From contig NZ_CP157875.1 in NCBI RefSeq assembly GCF_040215105.1, positions 4,386,501 through 4,450,500 on the forward strand: DNA of 64,000 nucleotides. The letters are read 5' to 3'. A program made the translations under genes and the position numbers. The notes under the pieces were generated by a model. It was not told where the DNA came from, did no database searches, and saw only the letters and a program-made list of their open reading frames with translations. The stretch is from Aeromonas veronii. Lineage in GTDB: Bacteria > Pseudomonadota > Gammaproteobacteria > Enterobacterales > Aeromonadaceae. This document shows, in pieces, positions 11,146-19,603 of this stretch. Within the stretch, counting starts at the first letter, position 1. Each line of letters opens with the position of its first letter.

Positions 11146-12504
11146 TCACACGTTCAGCAACAGGAATTCCCGTTCCCAGCGGCTGATCACCCCGAAGTAG
11201 GTCTCGTACTCCTTGCGTTTGACCGCGACGAAGGCGCGGATGAAACGCTCCCCCAGCATGTCCTTGATGGGCTCGCACTGCTCCAGATGGCTCAGGGATT
11301 CCTCCAGGGAGCGGGGCAGGCTGTAGGGCAGGTCATAGGCACTCGCCTTCATCTCCTGCATGGGCTCGAGCTTCTCCAGCATGCCGAGGTAGCCGCAAGC
11401 CAGGGTGGCCGCCAGCGCCAGATAGGGGTTGGCGTCCGCCCCGGCGAAGCGGTTCTCCACCCGTCGCGCGCTCGGCTCGGAGAAGGGTACCCGCAGGCCG
11501 CAGGTCCGGTTCTCCACTCCCCACTGCACGTTGCGCGGAGCGCTCTCACCGAAGGTGAGACGGCGGTAGGAGTTGACGTTCGGCGCCAGCAGCGCGGTCA
11601 CCGCCGGGGTGTATTTCTGCAGACCGGCGATGAAGTGCATGAACAGGGCGGAGTTGCCCCCCTCGCTGGTACCGAACAGGTTGTGACCGTCCATGTCCTC
11701 CAGGCTCTGGTGGATGTGCATGGCGGAGCCCGGCTCGTCGCTCATGGGCTTGGCCATGAAGGTGGCATAGATGCCATGGCGATGGGCGGCTTCCCGCATG
11801 GTGCGCTTGAACAGAAACACCTGGTCGGCGAGGTCGATGGCATCGCCGTGCAGGAAGTTGATCTCCATCTGGGCGGCACCGGACTCGTGGATCAGGGTGT
11901 CCACCTCCAGCTCCTGGGCCTCGCAGTAGTCGTACATGTCCTCGAAGATGGGATCGAATTCGTTGACCGCATCGATGCTGAAGGACTGGCGGGCCGTTTC
12001 CGGACGACCATTGCGGCCCACCGGCGGTACCAGGGGATAGTCGGGGTCTTCGTTGCGCTTGACCAGGTAGAATTCGAGCTCGGGAGCGACCACCGGCTTC
12101 CAGCCCTGCTTCTCATAGAATGACAGGACCCGGCGCAGCACGGAGCGCGGCGCGATGTCGATGAGCTTGCCATTGATGTCGAAACAGTCGTGGATCACCT
12201 GAGCAGTCGGCTCAAGGGCCCAGGGCACGAAACGAATGGTATTGGGATCGGGGTAGAGCTGCATGTCCCGCTCCAGCGGGTCAATCATGCTGTCGTCATC
12301 CGGATACTCCCCGGTCACCGTCTGGGTGAAGATGACCTCGGGTAGCCGCATGCCCCCTTCGCGCAGAAATTTGTTGGCTGGGATGATCTTGCCTCGGGCA
12401 TTGCCGGTGAAATCCGGAAACAAACACTCCACCTCGGTGATGCGATTGCTCTCCATCCAGCCCTTGATACTGTCCATGTTAAACCCCGACTCTACGGTTG
12501 CCAT
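11146..12504 (-). CDS. spuB: Glutamine-synthetase-family gamma-glutamylpolyamine synthetase, SpuB-like
   Basis: 452-residue glutamine-synthetase-fold enzyme that would ligate glutamate to putrescine or another polyamine using ATP. Catalytic segments include PELEFYLV, the EINFLHGDA acid cluster, the MHIHQSLED ATP/Mg region, NSYRRL, and VENRTCGLRVPFSEP / ARRVENRFAGADANPYLALAA. It lacks the adenylylation-type C-terminus of GlnA, and its 452 residues match PuuA/SpuB. ATG 12504 is preferred over the in-frame TTG 12510; no strong ribosome site is visible for either. It is the first gene of the spuBC-potFFGHI operon. Confidence 0.88.
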   Translation of the reverse strand: MATVESGFNMDSIKGWMESNRITEVECLFPDFTGNARGKIIPANKFLREGGMRLPEVIFTQTVTGEYPDDDSMIDPLERDMQLYPDPNTIRFVPWALEPTAQVIHDCFDINGKLIDIAPRSVLRRVLSFYEKQGWKPVVAPELEFYLVKRNEDPDYPLVPPVGRNGRPETARQSFSIDAVNEFDPIFEDMYDYCEAQELEVDTLIHESGAAQMEINFLHGDAIDLADQVFLFKRTMREAAHRHGIYATFMAKPMSDEPGSAMHIHQSLEDMDGHNLFGTSEGGNSALFMHFIAGLQKYTPAVTALLAPNVNSYRRLTFGESAPRNVQWGVENRTCGLRVPFSEPSARRVENRFAGADANPYLALAATLACGYLGMLEKLEPMQEMKASAYDLPYSLPRSLEESLSHLEQCEPIKDMLGERFIRAFVAVKRKEYETYFGVISRWEREFLLLNV

Positions 12505-12507
12505 TGG

Positions 12508-12537
12508 CAAGGGTGTCTAATATAAGGAACACCCTTG
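12508..12537. promoter_or_regulatory. Inverted repeat in the spuB leader
   Basis: Perfect 9-bp inverted repeat CAAGGGTGT / ACACCCTTG with a 12-nt AT-rich spacer, ending just before the spuB start codon. It could be an operator or an mRNA hairpin that masks the start. Confidence 0.5.
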
Positions 12538-12562
12538 TTAAGAAAATGTAATCAGTAACACC

Positions 12563-12592
12563 ATAAAAGCCCGTGACAAAGCCCTTTGTCAA
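12563..12592 (-). promoter_or_regulatory. Putative sigma-70 promoter of the spuB operon
   Basis: Minus-strand -35 TTGACA (12587-12592) and -10 TTTTAT (12563-12568), 18-nt spacer. The predicted start lies about 50 nt upstream of the spuB ATG. Confidence 0.55.
12574..12591. promoter_or_regulatory. 18-bp palindromic operator candidate over the spuB -35
   Basis: TGACAAAG-CC-CTTTGTCA is a perfect 8-2-8 palindrome overlapping the -35 and spacer. The position is that of a repressor site; the regulator is unknown and no regulator gene adjoins. Confidence 0.5.
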
Positions 12593-12939
12593 GCGATGGT
12601 GTTTAAAAAACTATAAACAATGGCCTATATAATGACCATGTCGACACCAAATACTAAACACCTTGTGTCGCGATCAGCTTACTGCAAAGGCGATGCCAAC
12701 GACCGCCGCTACAGCCCGGCTTCTCAGTCATACCTTGTCAGATGAGGACCATTTCTTTGTAGGGACGCACACTCTTTATCCGATTTACTTTGCATGCCTG
12801 CATTTTTTTGGTACAAGGCCCGCCCTGATTTGCACTCTCCTGCATGGAATTGGTGCAAAACGGGATACAAGGGCTTGGTCTGCAGACAGACAGCCCCCAT
12901 AAATGGGAAAAATTGGGAAACTGACTGGTAGAAAACCAT

Positions 12940-13326
12940 ATGTGTGATTTCATGACTGAAGACCAGCTGACCTTCTACAAGGGTCAGATCGAGCGCCAAA
13001 TCATCGAGCTCGAGGAGCGTCTCAACTCTCAAGCCAGCCAGGCCATCGCCACCGATACCAACGAGATGGCCGATGAAATTGACCGTGCCAGCGTCGAGGA
13101 GGCCCGCCGTCTGGAGCTGAACCGCATCGAGCACGACAAGTTGCACCTGCGCAAACTGAAAGGGGCGTTGAAACGCATCAACGAAGGGGACTTTGGCTAC
13201 TGCGAATCCTGCGGTGACGAGATCTCCCTGAAGCGGTTGCAGGCTCGCCCTGAATCCCGCTTCTGCGTCGAGTGTCAGAGCACCAAGGAATTCAACGATA
13301 CCCACGTGTTCCGCCGGGTCGCCTGA
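12940..13326 (+). CDS. DksA/TraR-family zinc-finger transcription factor
   Basis: 128-residue protein of the family that binds the RNA polymerase secondary channel. It has an N-terminal coiled coil (about 1-85) with the acidic tip ADEIDRAS, and a C-terminal C4 zinc finger CESCGDEISLKRLQARPES..CVEC (about 88-112). It is shorter than E. coli DksA (151 aa) and resembles the shorter DksA-like paralogues. Start ATG 12940 or ATG 12952; neither has a clear ribosome site. A target role in stringent-type control is inferred from family. Confidence 0.85.
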   Translation: MCDFMTEDQLTFYKGQIERQIIELEERLNSQASQAIATDTNEMADEIDRASVEEARRLELNRIEHDKLHLRKLKGALKRINEGDFGYCESCGDEISLKRLQARPESRFCVECQSTKEFNDTHVFRRVA

Positions 13327-13335
13327 CTCGGCCTG

Positions 13336-13423
13336 ATGCCGCCCGGAGCATCCCTGCATCGCCAAGACGCCGAGCGACCGGTGTGCATGCAGGCGTATCA
13401 GGATGCGGGCGGCGCCAGCAGTT
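13336..13423. other. Large inverted repeat in the DksA-like/SBP-like gap
   Basis: GCCGCCC-GGA-GCATCC at 13336-13351 can pair with GGATGC-GGGCGGC at 13411-13423 (13 pairs, one 3-nt bulge) around a ~60-nt loop, with an inner CTGCAT/ATGCAG pairing. No T-run follows. Function unknown. Confidence 0.4.
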
Positions 13424-13503
13424 CACTCACGGCATCACAGCCAGAGCGTGGCAAGTTCTGTTAGACTCCGGGCAAGTCTTGGAATCTCACAGGAGCGCAG
13501 AGA

Positions 13504-14379
13504 GTGAAATGGCTCATCAGGCTGTGTTTGTGCCTGCCACTGCTGGCACAAGCACAGACCCTCACCGTCAAGGTCCCCAGCCGGCCCGTCAATCAACTCG
13601 ATAACGACTATCAGCTCAAGCTGCTGGAGCTGGCGCTCACCCGTGCCGACCAGCCGTTCAAACTTGAGCAGGTCGAGCTCAATCTCAACCAGTTCAGCCT
13701 GCAGCAGGAACTCAGCAAGGGCAAAAACATCAATGTGTACTGGATGGGAACCTCCAGTGCCCTCGAATCCTCCCTCATTCCGGTCCCCATCCCGCTGTTT
13801 CGCGGGCTGGAGGGGTTGCGGCTCTCCTTCATCCACGCCGATGCCCAGGAGAAGTTCAACCAGGTCAACAGCCTCGCCGACCTCAAGAAGCTGAAGGCGG
13901 CGCAGGGGGTCGGCTGGGCCGACAACAAGATCCTGGAACTGGCGGGGATCCCCACCTATGCCGGCCGCTACAACAATCTATTCCGCCTCATCAATGACGG
14001 TGACAAGCTCGATTTCTTCCCCCGCAATGTGGTGGAGATCTTCGCCGAGCGGGCCGAACTGAGCGCCCAGTACCCCAACCTCGCCGTCGAGCAACACCTG
14101 CTGCTGCGCTACCCCTTCGCCGAATTCTTCTTCGTCAGTCCAGAGAGCCCCAAGCTGGCCAAGGCGATCCAGACCGGCCTTGAGCGCGCCTATGCCGATG
14201 GCAGCTTCATGAAGTTCTTCCGCGAGAATCCCAAGATCCGCGAGGCCCTGGCCAGCGCGAACCTGGAGGGTCGCCTCACCATCCCTCTGACCAACCCGGA
14301 CATGACGCCGCTACTCCGAAGCATTCCGGCCCAGTACTGGGATTATCCACCGGTGCAGTCACCTTCGCCCGCACCCTGA
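13504..14379 (+). CDS. Periplasmic solute-binding-like protein of unknown ligand
   Basis: 291-residue exported protein. A short signal peptide (MKWLIRLCLCLPLLAQAQ, cleaved after AQA) precedes a fold reminiscent of type-3 extracellular solute-binding domains: LKLLELALTRAD near the N-terminus, GVGWADNKILELAGIPTYAG mid-protein, a hinge LDFFPRNVVEIFAE, and LLRYPFAEFFFVSPESPKLAKAIQTGLERAYADG. There is no transporter gene nearby, so it may serve as an orphan sensor or amino-acid-binding protein. Start is GTG 13504 with AGGAG 8 nt upstream. Ligand cannot be named. Confidence 0.72.
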   Translation: MKWLIRLCLCLPLLAQAQTLTVKVPSRPVNQLDNDYQLKLLELALTRADQPFKLEQVELNLNQFSLQQELSKGKNINVYWMGTSSALESSLIPVPIPLFRGLEGLRLSFIHADAQEKFNQVNSLADLKKLKAAQGVGWADNKILELAGIPTYAGRYNNLFRLINDGDKLDFFPRNVVEIFAERAELSAQYPNLAVEQHLLLRYPFAEFFFVSPESPKLAKAIQTGLERAYADGSFMKFFRENPKIREALASANLEGRLTIPLTNPDMTPLLRSIPAQYWDYPPVQSPSPAP

Positions 14380-14488
14380 CAGCCATGACCGCCCCCCTGC
14401 CGCACACCCGGGCTCGGGGCGGCTCAGGGAACCAGAGCCATCCAGGATGGATGGCAGACCCGCGTCACCACAGCACCAGGGAGGTGCC

Positions 14489-14935
14489 ATGAAACGACTC
14501 GAACAATGGTTCAGCGACTACGGTCAGAGCCACCGCCATCCGGTCAACATCGCCATCCACAAGGTGGCGGTGCCCGGCATCTATCTGTGCGGGCTGGCCC
14601 TGCTCTGGTGCCTGCCCGTTGGCCCACTGCCTTTTGGCATCAACTGGGCCATGGTGGCGGCCATCCCGGTGCTGCTGTTCTACCTGCGTCTCTCACTTCC
14701 GTTGTTCTTCGGCATGGCGGTCCTCACCGGCCTCGGTCTGCTGGCCTGCCAGTGGTGGCAAGGGCCTCTTTTGCTGCCGGCGCTCATCGGCTTCGTGGTA
14801 CTCTGGATCTCCCAGTTTGTCGGCCATCAGATCGAGGGCAAGCGGCCCTCCTTCCTCGCCGACCTGCAATTTCTGCTGATCGGCCCCGCCTGGGTGCTGG
14901 CCAGCCTCTATCGCCGCTTGGGCCTCCCCTATTGA
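14489..14935 (+). CDS. DUF962/Mpo1-like membrane protein
   Basis: 148-residue membrane protein of the YGL010w/Mpo1 family; the yeast member is an Fe-dependent 2-hydroxy fatty-acid dioxygenase. Conserved histidines appear as [16 protein letters not shown] near the N-terminus and [25 protein letters not shown] near the C-terminus, with three or four membrane segments between. ATG 14489 follows GGGAGGTG at ideal spacing. The enzymatic role in bacteria is inferred. It precedes the creA-like gene by 16 bp, probably as one transcript. Confidence 0.85.
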   Translation: MKRLEQWFSDYGQSHRHPVNIAIHKVAVPGIYLCGLALLWCLPVGPLPFGINWAMVAAIPVLLFYLRLSLPLFFGMAVLTGLGLLACQWWQGPLLLPALIGFVVLWISQFVGHQIEGKRPSFLADLQFLLIGPAWVLASLYRRLGLPY

Positions 14936-14951
14936 GGCCAGGAGAAATCAC

Positions 14952-15416
14952 ATGTCCTACCGCATCCTGTCCCTGCTGCTGACCCTGCTGATCACCGGTC
15001 CCGCCCTCGCGGACAAGGCCGACCCCATCGGCGAGGTGAGCACCGCCTTCAAGCTGGTGGGCCCCAATCACAAGATAGTGATCGAGGCATTCGACGACCC
15101 CAAGATTGCCGGCATCGCCTGCTATCTGGCGCGGCCCAAGACCGGGGGCGTCAAGGGCGGGCTCGGGCTGGCGGAAGATCCCTCTCACGCGTCTCTCTCC
15201 TGCCACCAGACAGGCCCCATCACCCTGCCCGCCAAGCTGAAAGCCGGGGAGGAGGTGTTCGACGTCAACACCTCCCTGGTGTTCAAGGAGCAGAAAGTGG
15301 TGCGCTTTTACGACGAAAAACGCAACGCCCTGGTTTATCTGACTTACAGCACCAAGCTAGTGGATGGTTCTTACAAGAGTGCGGTGAGCGCGGTTCCCAT
15401 CATGCCCTGGGGCTAA
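14952..15416 (+). CDS. creA: CreA family periplasmic protein
   Basis: 154-residue secreted protein. The signal peptide is cleaved after ALA ([24 protein letters not shown]). The family core [42 protein letters not shown] and the paired cysteines (about 57 and 84) are typical of CreA/DUF1131-like proteins, whose molecular role is unknown. An AGGAGA ribosome site lies before ATG 14952. There are no creBCD genes beside it, unlike in E. coli. Confidence 0.87.
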   Translation: MSYRILSLLLTLLITGPALADKADPIGEVSTAFKLVGPNHKIVIEAFDDPKIAGIACYLARPKTGGVKGGLGLAEDPSHASLSCHQTGPITLPAKLKAGEEVFDVNTSLVFKEQKVVRFYDEKRNALVYLTYSTKLVDGSYKSAVSAVPIMPWG

Positions 15417-15493
15417 TTCCCCACGATTTATCCCGTGATGAAGGCCGACGGTTGTTGTAATTTAACCACATCGATATCTGCGGAGAGCGCACC

Positions 15494-16483
15494 ATGAAAG
15501 TCGCCGTTTTCAGTACCAAGAGCTATGACAAGGAACACTTCCATCAGGCCAACAGCCAGTACGGCTTCGAGCTGGAGTTCTTCGACGTGCGGCTGGAGGC
15601 CAAGACCGCCCGTCTTGCCCACCACTTCCCCGTGGTCTGCCTGTTCGTCAACGACGATGCCGACCGGGAGGTGCTGACCGATCTGGCCGCCAACGGCACC
15701 AAAGTGATCGCCTTGCGCTGCGCCGGTTACAACAACGTGGATCTGGTCGCCGCCAAGGAGCTGGGGCTGAAAGTGGTGCGCGTGCCCGCCTACTCCCCGG
15801 AGGCGGTGGCCGAGCACGCGGTGGGGCTGATGATGACCCTCAACCGCCGCATCCATAAGGCCTATCAGCGTACCCGCGACGCCAACTTCTCCCTGGAAGG
15901 GCTGGTGGGCTTCAACATGCACGGCCGTACCGCCGGCATCATCGGCACCGGCAAGATCGGCATCGCCACCCTGCGCATCCTCAAGGGCTTCGGCATGCGC
16001 CTGCTGGTGAGCGATCCCTATCCGAACCAGGCAGCCATCGATCTCGGTGCCGAATACGTGGATCTCGACACCCTGTTCCGCCAGTCCGACGTCATCAGCC
16101 TGCACTGCCCCCTGTTCAAGGAGAACTACCACCTGCTGAACAAGGAGGCCTTCGCCAAGATGAAGGACGGGGTGATGATCATCAACACCAGCCGCGGCGG
16201 CCTGCTCGACTCCAACGCCGCCATCGAGGCCCTCAAGACCGCCCGCATCGGCGCCCTGGGGCTGGACGTCTACGAGGAGGAGGAAGATCTCTTCTTCTCC
16301 GACAAGTCCAACGAGGTGATCACCGACGACGTCTTCCGCCGACTGTCCGCCTGCCACAACGTGCTGTTCACCGGCCACCAGGCCTTCCTGACCCGGGAGG
16401 CGCTGCACGCCATCGCCGACACCACCCTCAGCAACATCCAGGCCATCGAGCGCCAGGGCCACTGCGACAACGAAGTGGAATAA
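15494..16483 (+). CDS. ldhA: Fermentative D-lactate dehydrogenase
   Basis: 329 residues, exactly E. coli LdhA length; reduces pyruvate to D-lactate with NADH. The Rossmann motif GIIGTGKIGIATLRI (about 151-165), catalytic Arg in NTSRGGLLDS, Glu in LDVYEEEEDLFF and His in FTGHQAFLTREAL are all present. GGAGAGCGCACC precedes the ATG. It stands alone between creA and yegD. Confidence 0.95.
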   Translation: MKVAVFSTKSYDKEHFHQANSQYGFELEFFDVRLEAKTARLAHHFPVVCLFVNDDADREVLTDLAANGTKVIALRCAGYNNVDLVAAKELGLKVVRVPAYSPEAVAEHAVGLMMTLNRRIHKAYQRTRDANFSLEGLVGFNMHGRTAGIIGTGKIGIATLRILKGFGMRLLVSDPYPNQAAIDLGAEYVDLDTLFRQSDVISLHCPLFKENYHLLNKEAFAKMKDGVMIINTSRGGLLDSNAAIEALKTARIGALGLDVYEEEEDLFFSDKSNEVITDDVFRRLSACHNVLFTGHQAFLTREALHAIADTTLSNIQAIERQGHCDNEVE

Positions 16484-16572
16484 ACCACCCGCCATTCAGC
16501 CGCGCCGGGTTGTGAGACCCGGCGCCTTCGGGTAGGCTACCAGCCCTTTTTTGAACAGGAGCCTGGCCGCCC

Positions 16573-17937
16573 ATGTTTATCGGATTTGATTACGGTACCT
16601 CCAACTGCGCCGTTGCCGTGATGGAGCAAGGCAGCCCCCGGCTGCTGACCCTGTCAGGCTCCCGCTACCTCCCCTCCACCCTGCATGCCCCCCACAGAGA
16701 TGCCATCGCAGGCCTCTTGGCGGAGCGGCTGACCCCTGCCCGGCAGAGCGAATATCTCAAGCTGCGTGGCCCCGTGGTCACCCGGGCCCAGGCGGTGCGT
16801 CGCCAGATGCGCGAAGAGGGCCTGAACGACGAGCTCAGCTTCGGCAACGCGGCCCTCGAGCGCTATCTGGAGGAGCCGGACGACGGCTACTACATCAAGT
16901 CGCCGAAATCCTTCCTCGGCGCCTACGGTCTCAAGGCCCCCCAGATCGCCCTGTTCGAGGACATCGTCTGCGCCATGATGCTGCAGGTGCGCGAAGAGGC
17001 GGAGCAGCAGCTGGGCCAGCCGGTGCGCAGCGCCGTCATCGGCCGTCCGGTCAACTTCCAGGGACTGGCGGGGGAGGAGAGCAACCGCCAGGCCATCGCC
17101 ATCCTGACCGAGGCGGCCCGCCTCGCCGGGTTCGAGCAGGTGGAGTTCCTCTATGAACCGGTGGCGGCCGGTTTCGAATTCGAGGCCCGCCTCGACGAGG
17201 ATGCCGTGGTGCTGGTGGTGGACATCGGCGGCGGTACCACCGACTGCTCCATGCTGCGCATGGGCCCGAGCCATCGCGATCGGCTGGATCGCAGCGGCGA
17301 TCTGCTCAGCCACAGTGGCCAGCGCATCGGCGGCAACGACTTCGACATCCGGCTGACGGTGGAGGGCATGATGCCGCTGCTCGGCATGCACGAGACCCTC
17401 AAGACCGGCAAGCCCCTGCCCCACCCCCTGTTCTGGGACGCGGCCGCCATCAACGACGTCAGCGCCCAGAACCGCTTCTACAGCCTGGATACCGCTCGCC
17501 AGCTCCAAGACCTGCAACTCGACAGCCAGCCCGGCACCAAGCTCGCCCGTCTCGCCAGCCTGCGGGCCCACAAGCTGAGCCACCAGCTGGTGTGGCGTGC
17601 CGAGCAGGGCAAGATCGCCCTCTCCGACCACGAGCTCAATCAGCAATCCCTGAGCGAGCTGGAGAAAGGGTTAGCAGCGGAACTCAGCCGTAATCAGCTG
17701 GCCTCTGCCTCTGCCCCGCTGCTGGAGAAGATTGGCGAGTTGATGGATGAGGCCATCACCGCCGCCGGCGTGCAACCGGACCGGATCTTCATCACCGGCG
17801 GCAGCGCCAAGTCGCCCCTCATCAAGGCGTTCATTCGCCACAAGCTTCCCGAGACCCCGCTGGAAGGGGGCGATGACTTCGGCTCGGTGGCATCTGGCCT
17901 GGCCCGTTATGCCGAGCGGCTGTTCGCCGGCGCCTAA
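16573..17937 (+). CDS. yegD: Hsp70-like chaperone YegD
   Basis: 454-residue actin-fold ATPase related to DnaK but lacking its substrate-binding domain. Phosphate-1 motif IGFDYGTSNCAVAV (3-16), FLYEPVAAGFEFEA, phosphate-2 VVDIGGGTTDCSML (about 218-231) and the adenosine motif IFITGGSAKSPLIKAF (about 404) are clear. Length agrees with E. coli YegD (450). It ends 16 bp before a strong terminator. Client proteins are unknown. Confidence 0.92.
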   Translation: MFIGFDYGTSNCAVAVMEQGSPRLLTLSGSRYLPSTLHAPHRDAIAGLLAERLTPARQSEYLKLRGPVVTRAQAVRRQMREEGLNDELSFGNAALERYLEEPDDGYYIKSPKSFLGAYGLKAPQIALFEDIVCAMMLQVREEAEQQLGQPVRSAVIGRPVNFQGLAGEESNRQAIAILTEAARLAGFEQVEFLYEPVAAGFEFEARLDEDAVVLVVDIGGGTTDCSMLRMGPSHRDRLDRSGDLLSHSGQRIGGNDFDIRLTVEGMMPLLGMHETLKTGKPLPHPLFWDAAAINDVSAQNRFYSLDTARQLQDLQLDSQPGTKLARLASLRAHKLSHQLVWRAEQGKIALSDHELNQQSLSELEKGLAAELSRNQLASASAPLLEKIGELMDEAITAAGVQPDRIFITGGSAKSPLIKAFIRHKLPETPLEGGDDFGSVASGLARYAERLFAGA

Positions 17938-17952
17938 GCGCGATATGAGAGC

Positions 17953-17980
17953 AAAAGGGGCCACATTGTGGCCCCTTTTT
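17953..17980 (+). terminator. Terminator after yegD
   Basis: Stem AAAGGGGCCAC/GTGGCCCCTTT with loop ATT, flanked by an A-run and T5. Confidence 0.9.
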
Positions 17981-18134
17981 CGTCCGACGAGGCTCGGCCG
18001 GGGCGGGTGTTGCCATTTACCGACACCCCTCCCGCACAGGGGGCGACAGAAGCGGTCGGTGCTCCCCCTGCCCGCCCTGCCCCGGGGCCCGGGGTGTAGG
18101 TATGCTTGTCACTCCCATCACCGGAGCCCCAGCA

Positions 18135-18554
18135 ATGCCCAGAATGTTGTTACTCCTGCTCGCCCTGCTCCTGCTCAGCGCCTGCAGCAGTACGCCTCGC
18201 TTCGCCCAGCAAGACTTGCAGCACCATCACTGGGTGCTCGACAGGCTGGATGGTCAACCCGTTGCCAGCGGCCCGGACAACCGTCCCGACATCGAGATTG
18301 GCGAGCACTTCACCGTCAACGGCATCGCCGGTTGCAACCGCTACTTTGGCCAGGGCAACCTCGAAGGCAACAGGTTCTGGGTCAGCAGCCTCGGCAGCAC
18401 CGCCATGGCCTGCCAGCCCCAGCTCGATCTGATCGAGCAGGCCGTCCTCGCCACCCTGATAGAAGGGGCCACCCTGGACGGTTCTCAGGAGGCTCTGATC
18501 CTGCAGGGAAAACGGCACCGTTTGGAATACAAGCTGCGGGACTGGGTGTTCTAA
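18135..18554 (+). CDS. hslJ: HslJ-like META-domain lipoprotein
   Basis: 139-residue predicted lipoprotein. The lipobox LLLSAC places the lipidated Cys at residue 17. The META domain shows WVLDRLDGQPV, the signature NGIAGCNRYFGQG (about 63-75) and ALGSTAMACQPQ-type LGSTAMACQP. E. coli HslJ affects heat shock and novobiocin resistance; the role here is inferred. ATG 18135 is the only start giving a proper lipoprotein signal. Confidence 0.88.
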   Translation: MPRMLLLLLALLLLSACSSTPRFAQQDLQHHHWVLDRLDGQPVASGPDNRPDIEIGEHFTVNGIAGCNRYFGQGNLEGNRFWVSSLGSTAMACQPQLDLIEQAVLATLIEGATLDGSQEALILQGKRHRLEYKLRDWVF

Positions 18555-18653
18555 CCGCCTTTCGCACTCACGAAATCTGAGCCCCTCACAGGAACAACTG
18601 ACCAGGCTGTGGCACAATATGAGGCACTGTTCGCAATGGAGGCTGCCTCAGCC

Positions 18654-19484
18654 ATGTCGATGGATCGCCTGTTTGACAAGATCAAACAACTGCCCACTAT
18701 TCCCAAGCTGCTGCACGAGCTGATGCAGAGCTTCAGCGACGAGAATGCGCGCATCGACGAGATCGCGGCCAAGATCGCCATGGACCAGGTGATCAGCGTC
18801 AAGGTGCTGCGCATGGCCAATTCGGCCGCCCTGCGCCGGGGCAACGAGGTCACCTCCATCGAGCAGGCGGTGATCCGGCTTGGCTTCAACCGGTTGCGTT
18901 CCGTGGTGGTGGCCTCCGGCATCATCAGCAGCTTCAAGGCTCCCCCCAGTTTCGACAAGCACCACTTCTGGACCCAGACCTTCCAGGTCGCCACCATAGC
19001 CCGCACCCTGGCCCAGCAGACCAGGGTCGTGGATGCGGAGACCGCCTTCACCTGCGCCCTCATCCACAACATCGGCGAACTGCTGATCCAGAGCACCCTG
19101 CCGGAAGAGGCCGAGCTCATCAATCTGGCCATGGAGAAGGGCAGCAGCCGGGTCGATGCCCAGCGGGAGATGCTGGGGTACGACTATGCCCAGCTCGGCG
19201 CCGAGCTGGCGCGGCGCTGGAACCTGGCGGAATCCTTCGTCGATGCCATCGCCCAGCAGCTGGATCCCCTCTCCTATCGGCCGGTCAGCAAGGAGGCGGT
19301 GCTGATCCGCCTCGCCGTCTTCGTCTCCTTCGCCTGGCATGCCAGGGTACCGGCCCAGGCCATCATCAGCCGCTTCCCCAAGCCGCTGGCGGACGAACTG
19401 GGACTGGATCCCGCCACCCTGGGTTCCCAGCTCGAGCAGCTCCATGAGCAGGGCAATGCCCTTGCCGATCTGCTCACCCAATAG
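18654..19484 (+). CDS. HDOD-domain signalling protein
   Basis: 276-residue HDOD (HD-related output domain) protein. Family landmarks are KIKQLPTIPKLLHELMQSFSD at the start, IDEIAAKIAMDQVISVKVLRMANSAALRR, IEQAVIRLGFNRLRSVVVASG, and FTCALIHNIGELLI replacing the HD catalytic pair. The whole protein is one HDOD unit, with no attached receiver or GGDEF. ATG 18654 has GGAGG 11 nt upstream; upstream ATG/GTG starts at 18636 and 18609 are possible. HDOD proteins often act in motility or c-di-GMP circuits; no partner is adjacent. Confidence 0.88.
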   Translation: MSMDRLFDKIKQLPTIPKLLHELMQSFSDENARIDEIAAKIAMDQVISVKVLRMANSAALRRGNEVTSIEQAVIRLGFNRLRSVVVASGIISSFKAPPSFDKHHFWTQTFQVATIARTLAQQTRVVDAETAFTCALIHNIGELLIQSTLPEEAELINLAMEKGSSRVDAQREMLGYDYAQLGAELARRWNLAESFVDAIAQQLDPLSYRPVSKEAVLIRLAVFVSFAWHARVPAQAIISRFPKPLADELGLDPATLGSQLEQLHEQGNALADLLTQ

Positions 19485-19603
19485 ACTCACACCGGCGTGG
19501 CCAGAACGGACAGGATCCGCGTCCCATTCTGGTCAACCCGCACATACACAAGAAAACGAACGGGGTAATATTGCCCTGGCCGACCTTTGACGCAGTAGAG
19601 ACC

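Larger units (their letters stand above)
12505..12939. other. 435-bp divergent regulatory region between spuB and the DksA-like gene
   Basis: No gene seen. The spuB-proximal half holds a promoter and three inverted repeats described separately. A TATAAT hexamer on the plus strand at 12628-12633, behind an A-rich tract, could start the DksA-like transcript. Near that gene a TTTGCAC (12829-12835) / GTGCAAA (12853-12859) inverted repeat separated by 17 nt is visible. The region is markedly more AT-rich than its surroundings. Confidence 0.6.

Noticed and set aside
12829-12859. TTTGCAC/GTGCAAA repeat as an NtrC or sigma-54 site
   Set aside because: Spacing between half-sites is too long for NtrC and no GG-N10-GC element fits at a matching distance.
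16503-16524. CGCCGGGT/ACCCGGCG hairpin after ldhA as a terminator
   Set aside because: A short stem-loop exists but no T-run follows; the T-tract farther on belongs to the yegD upstream region.
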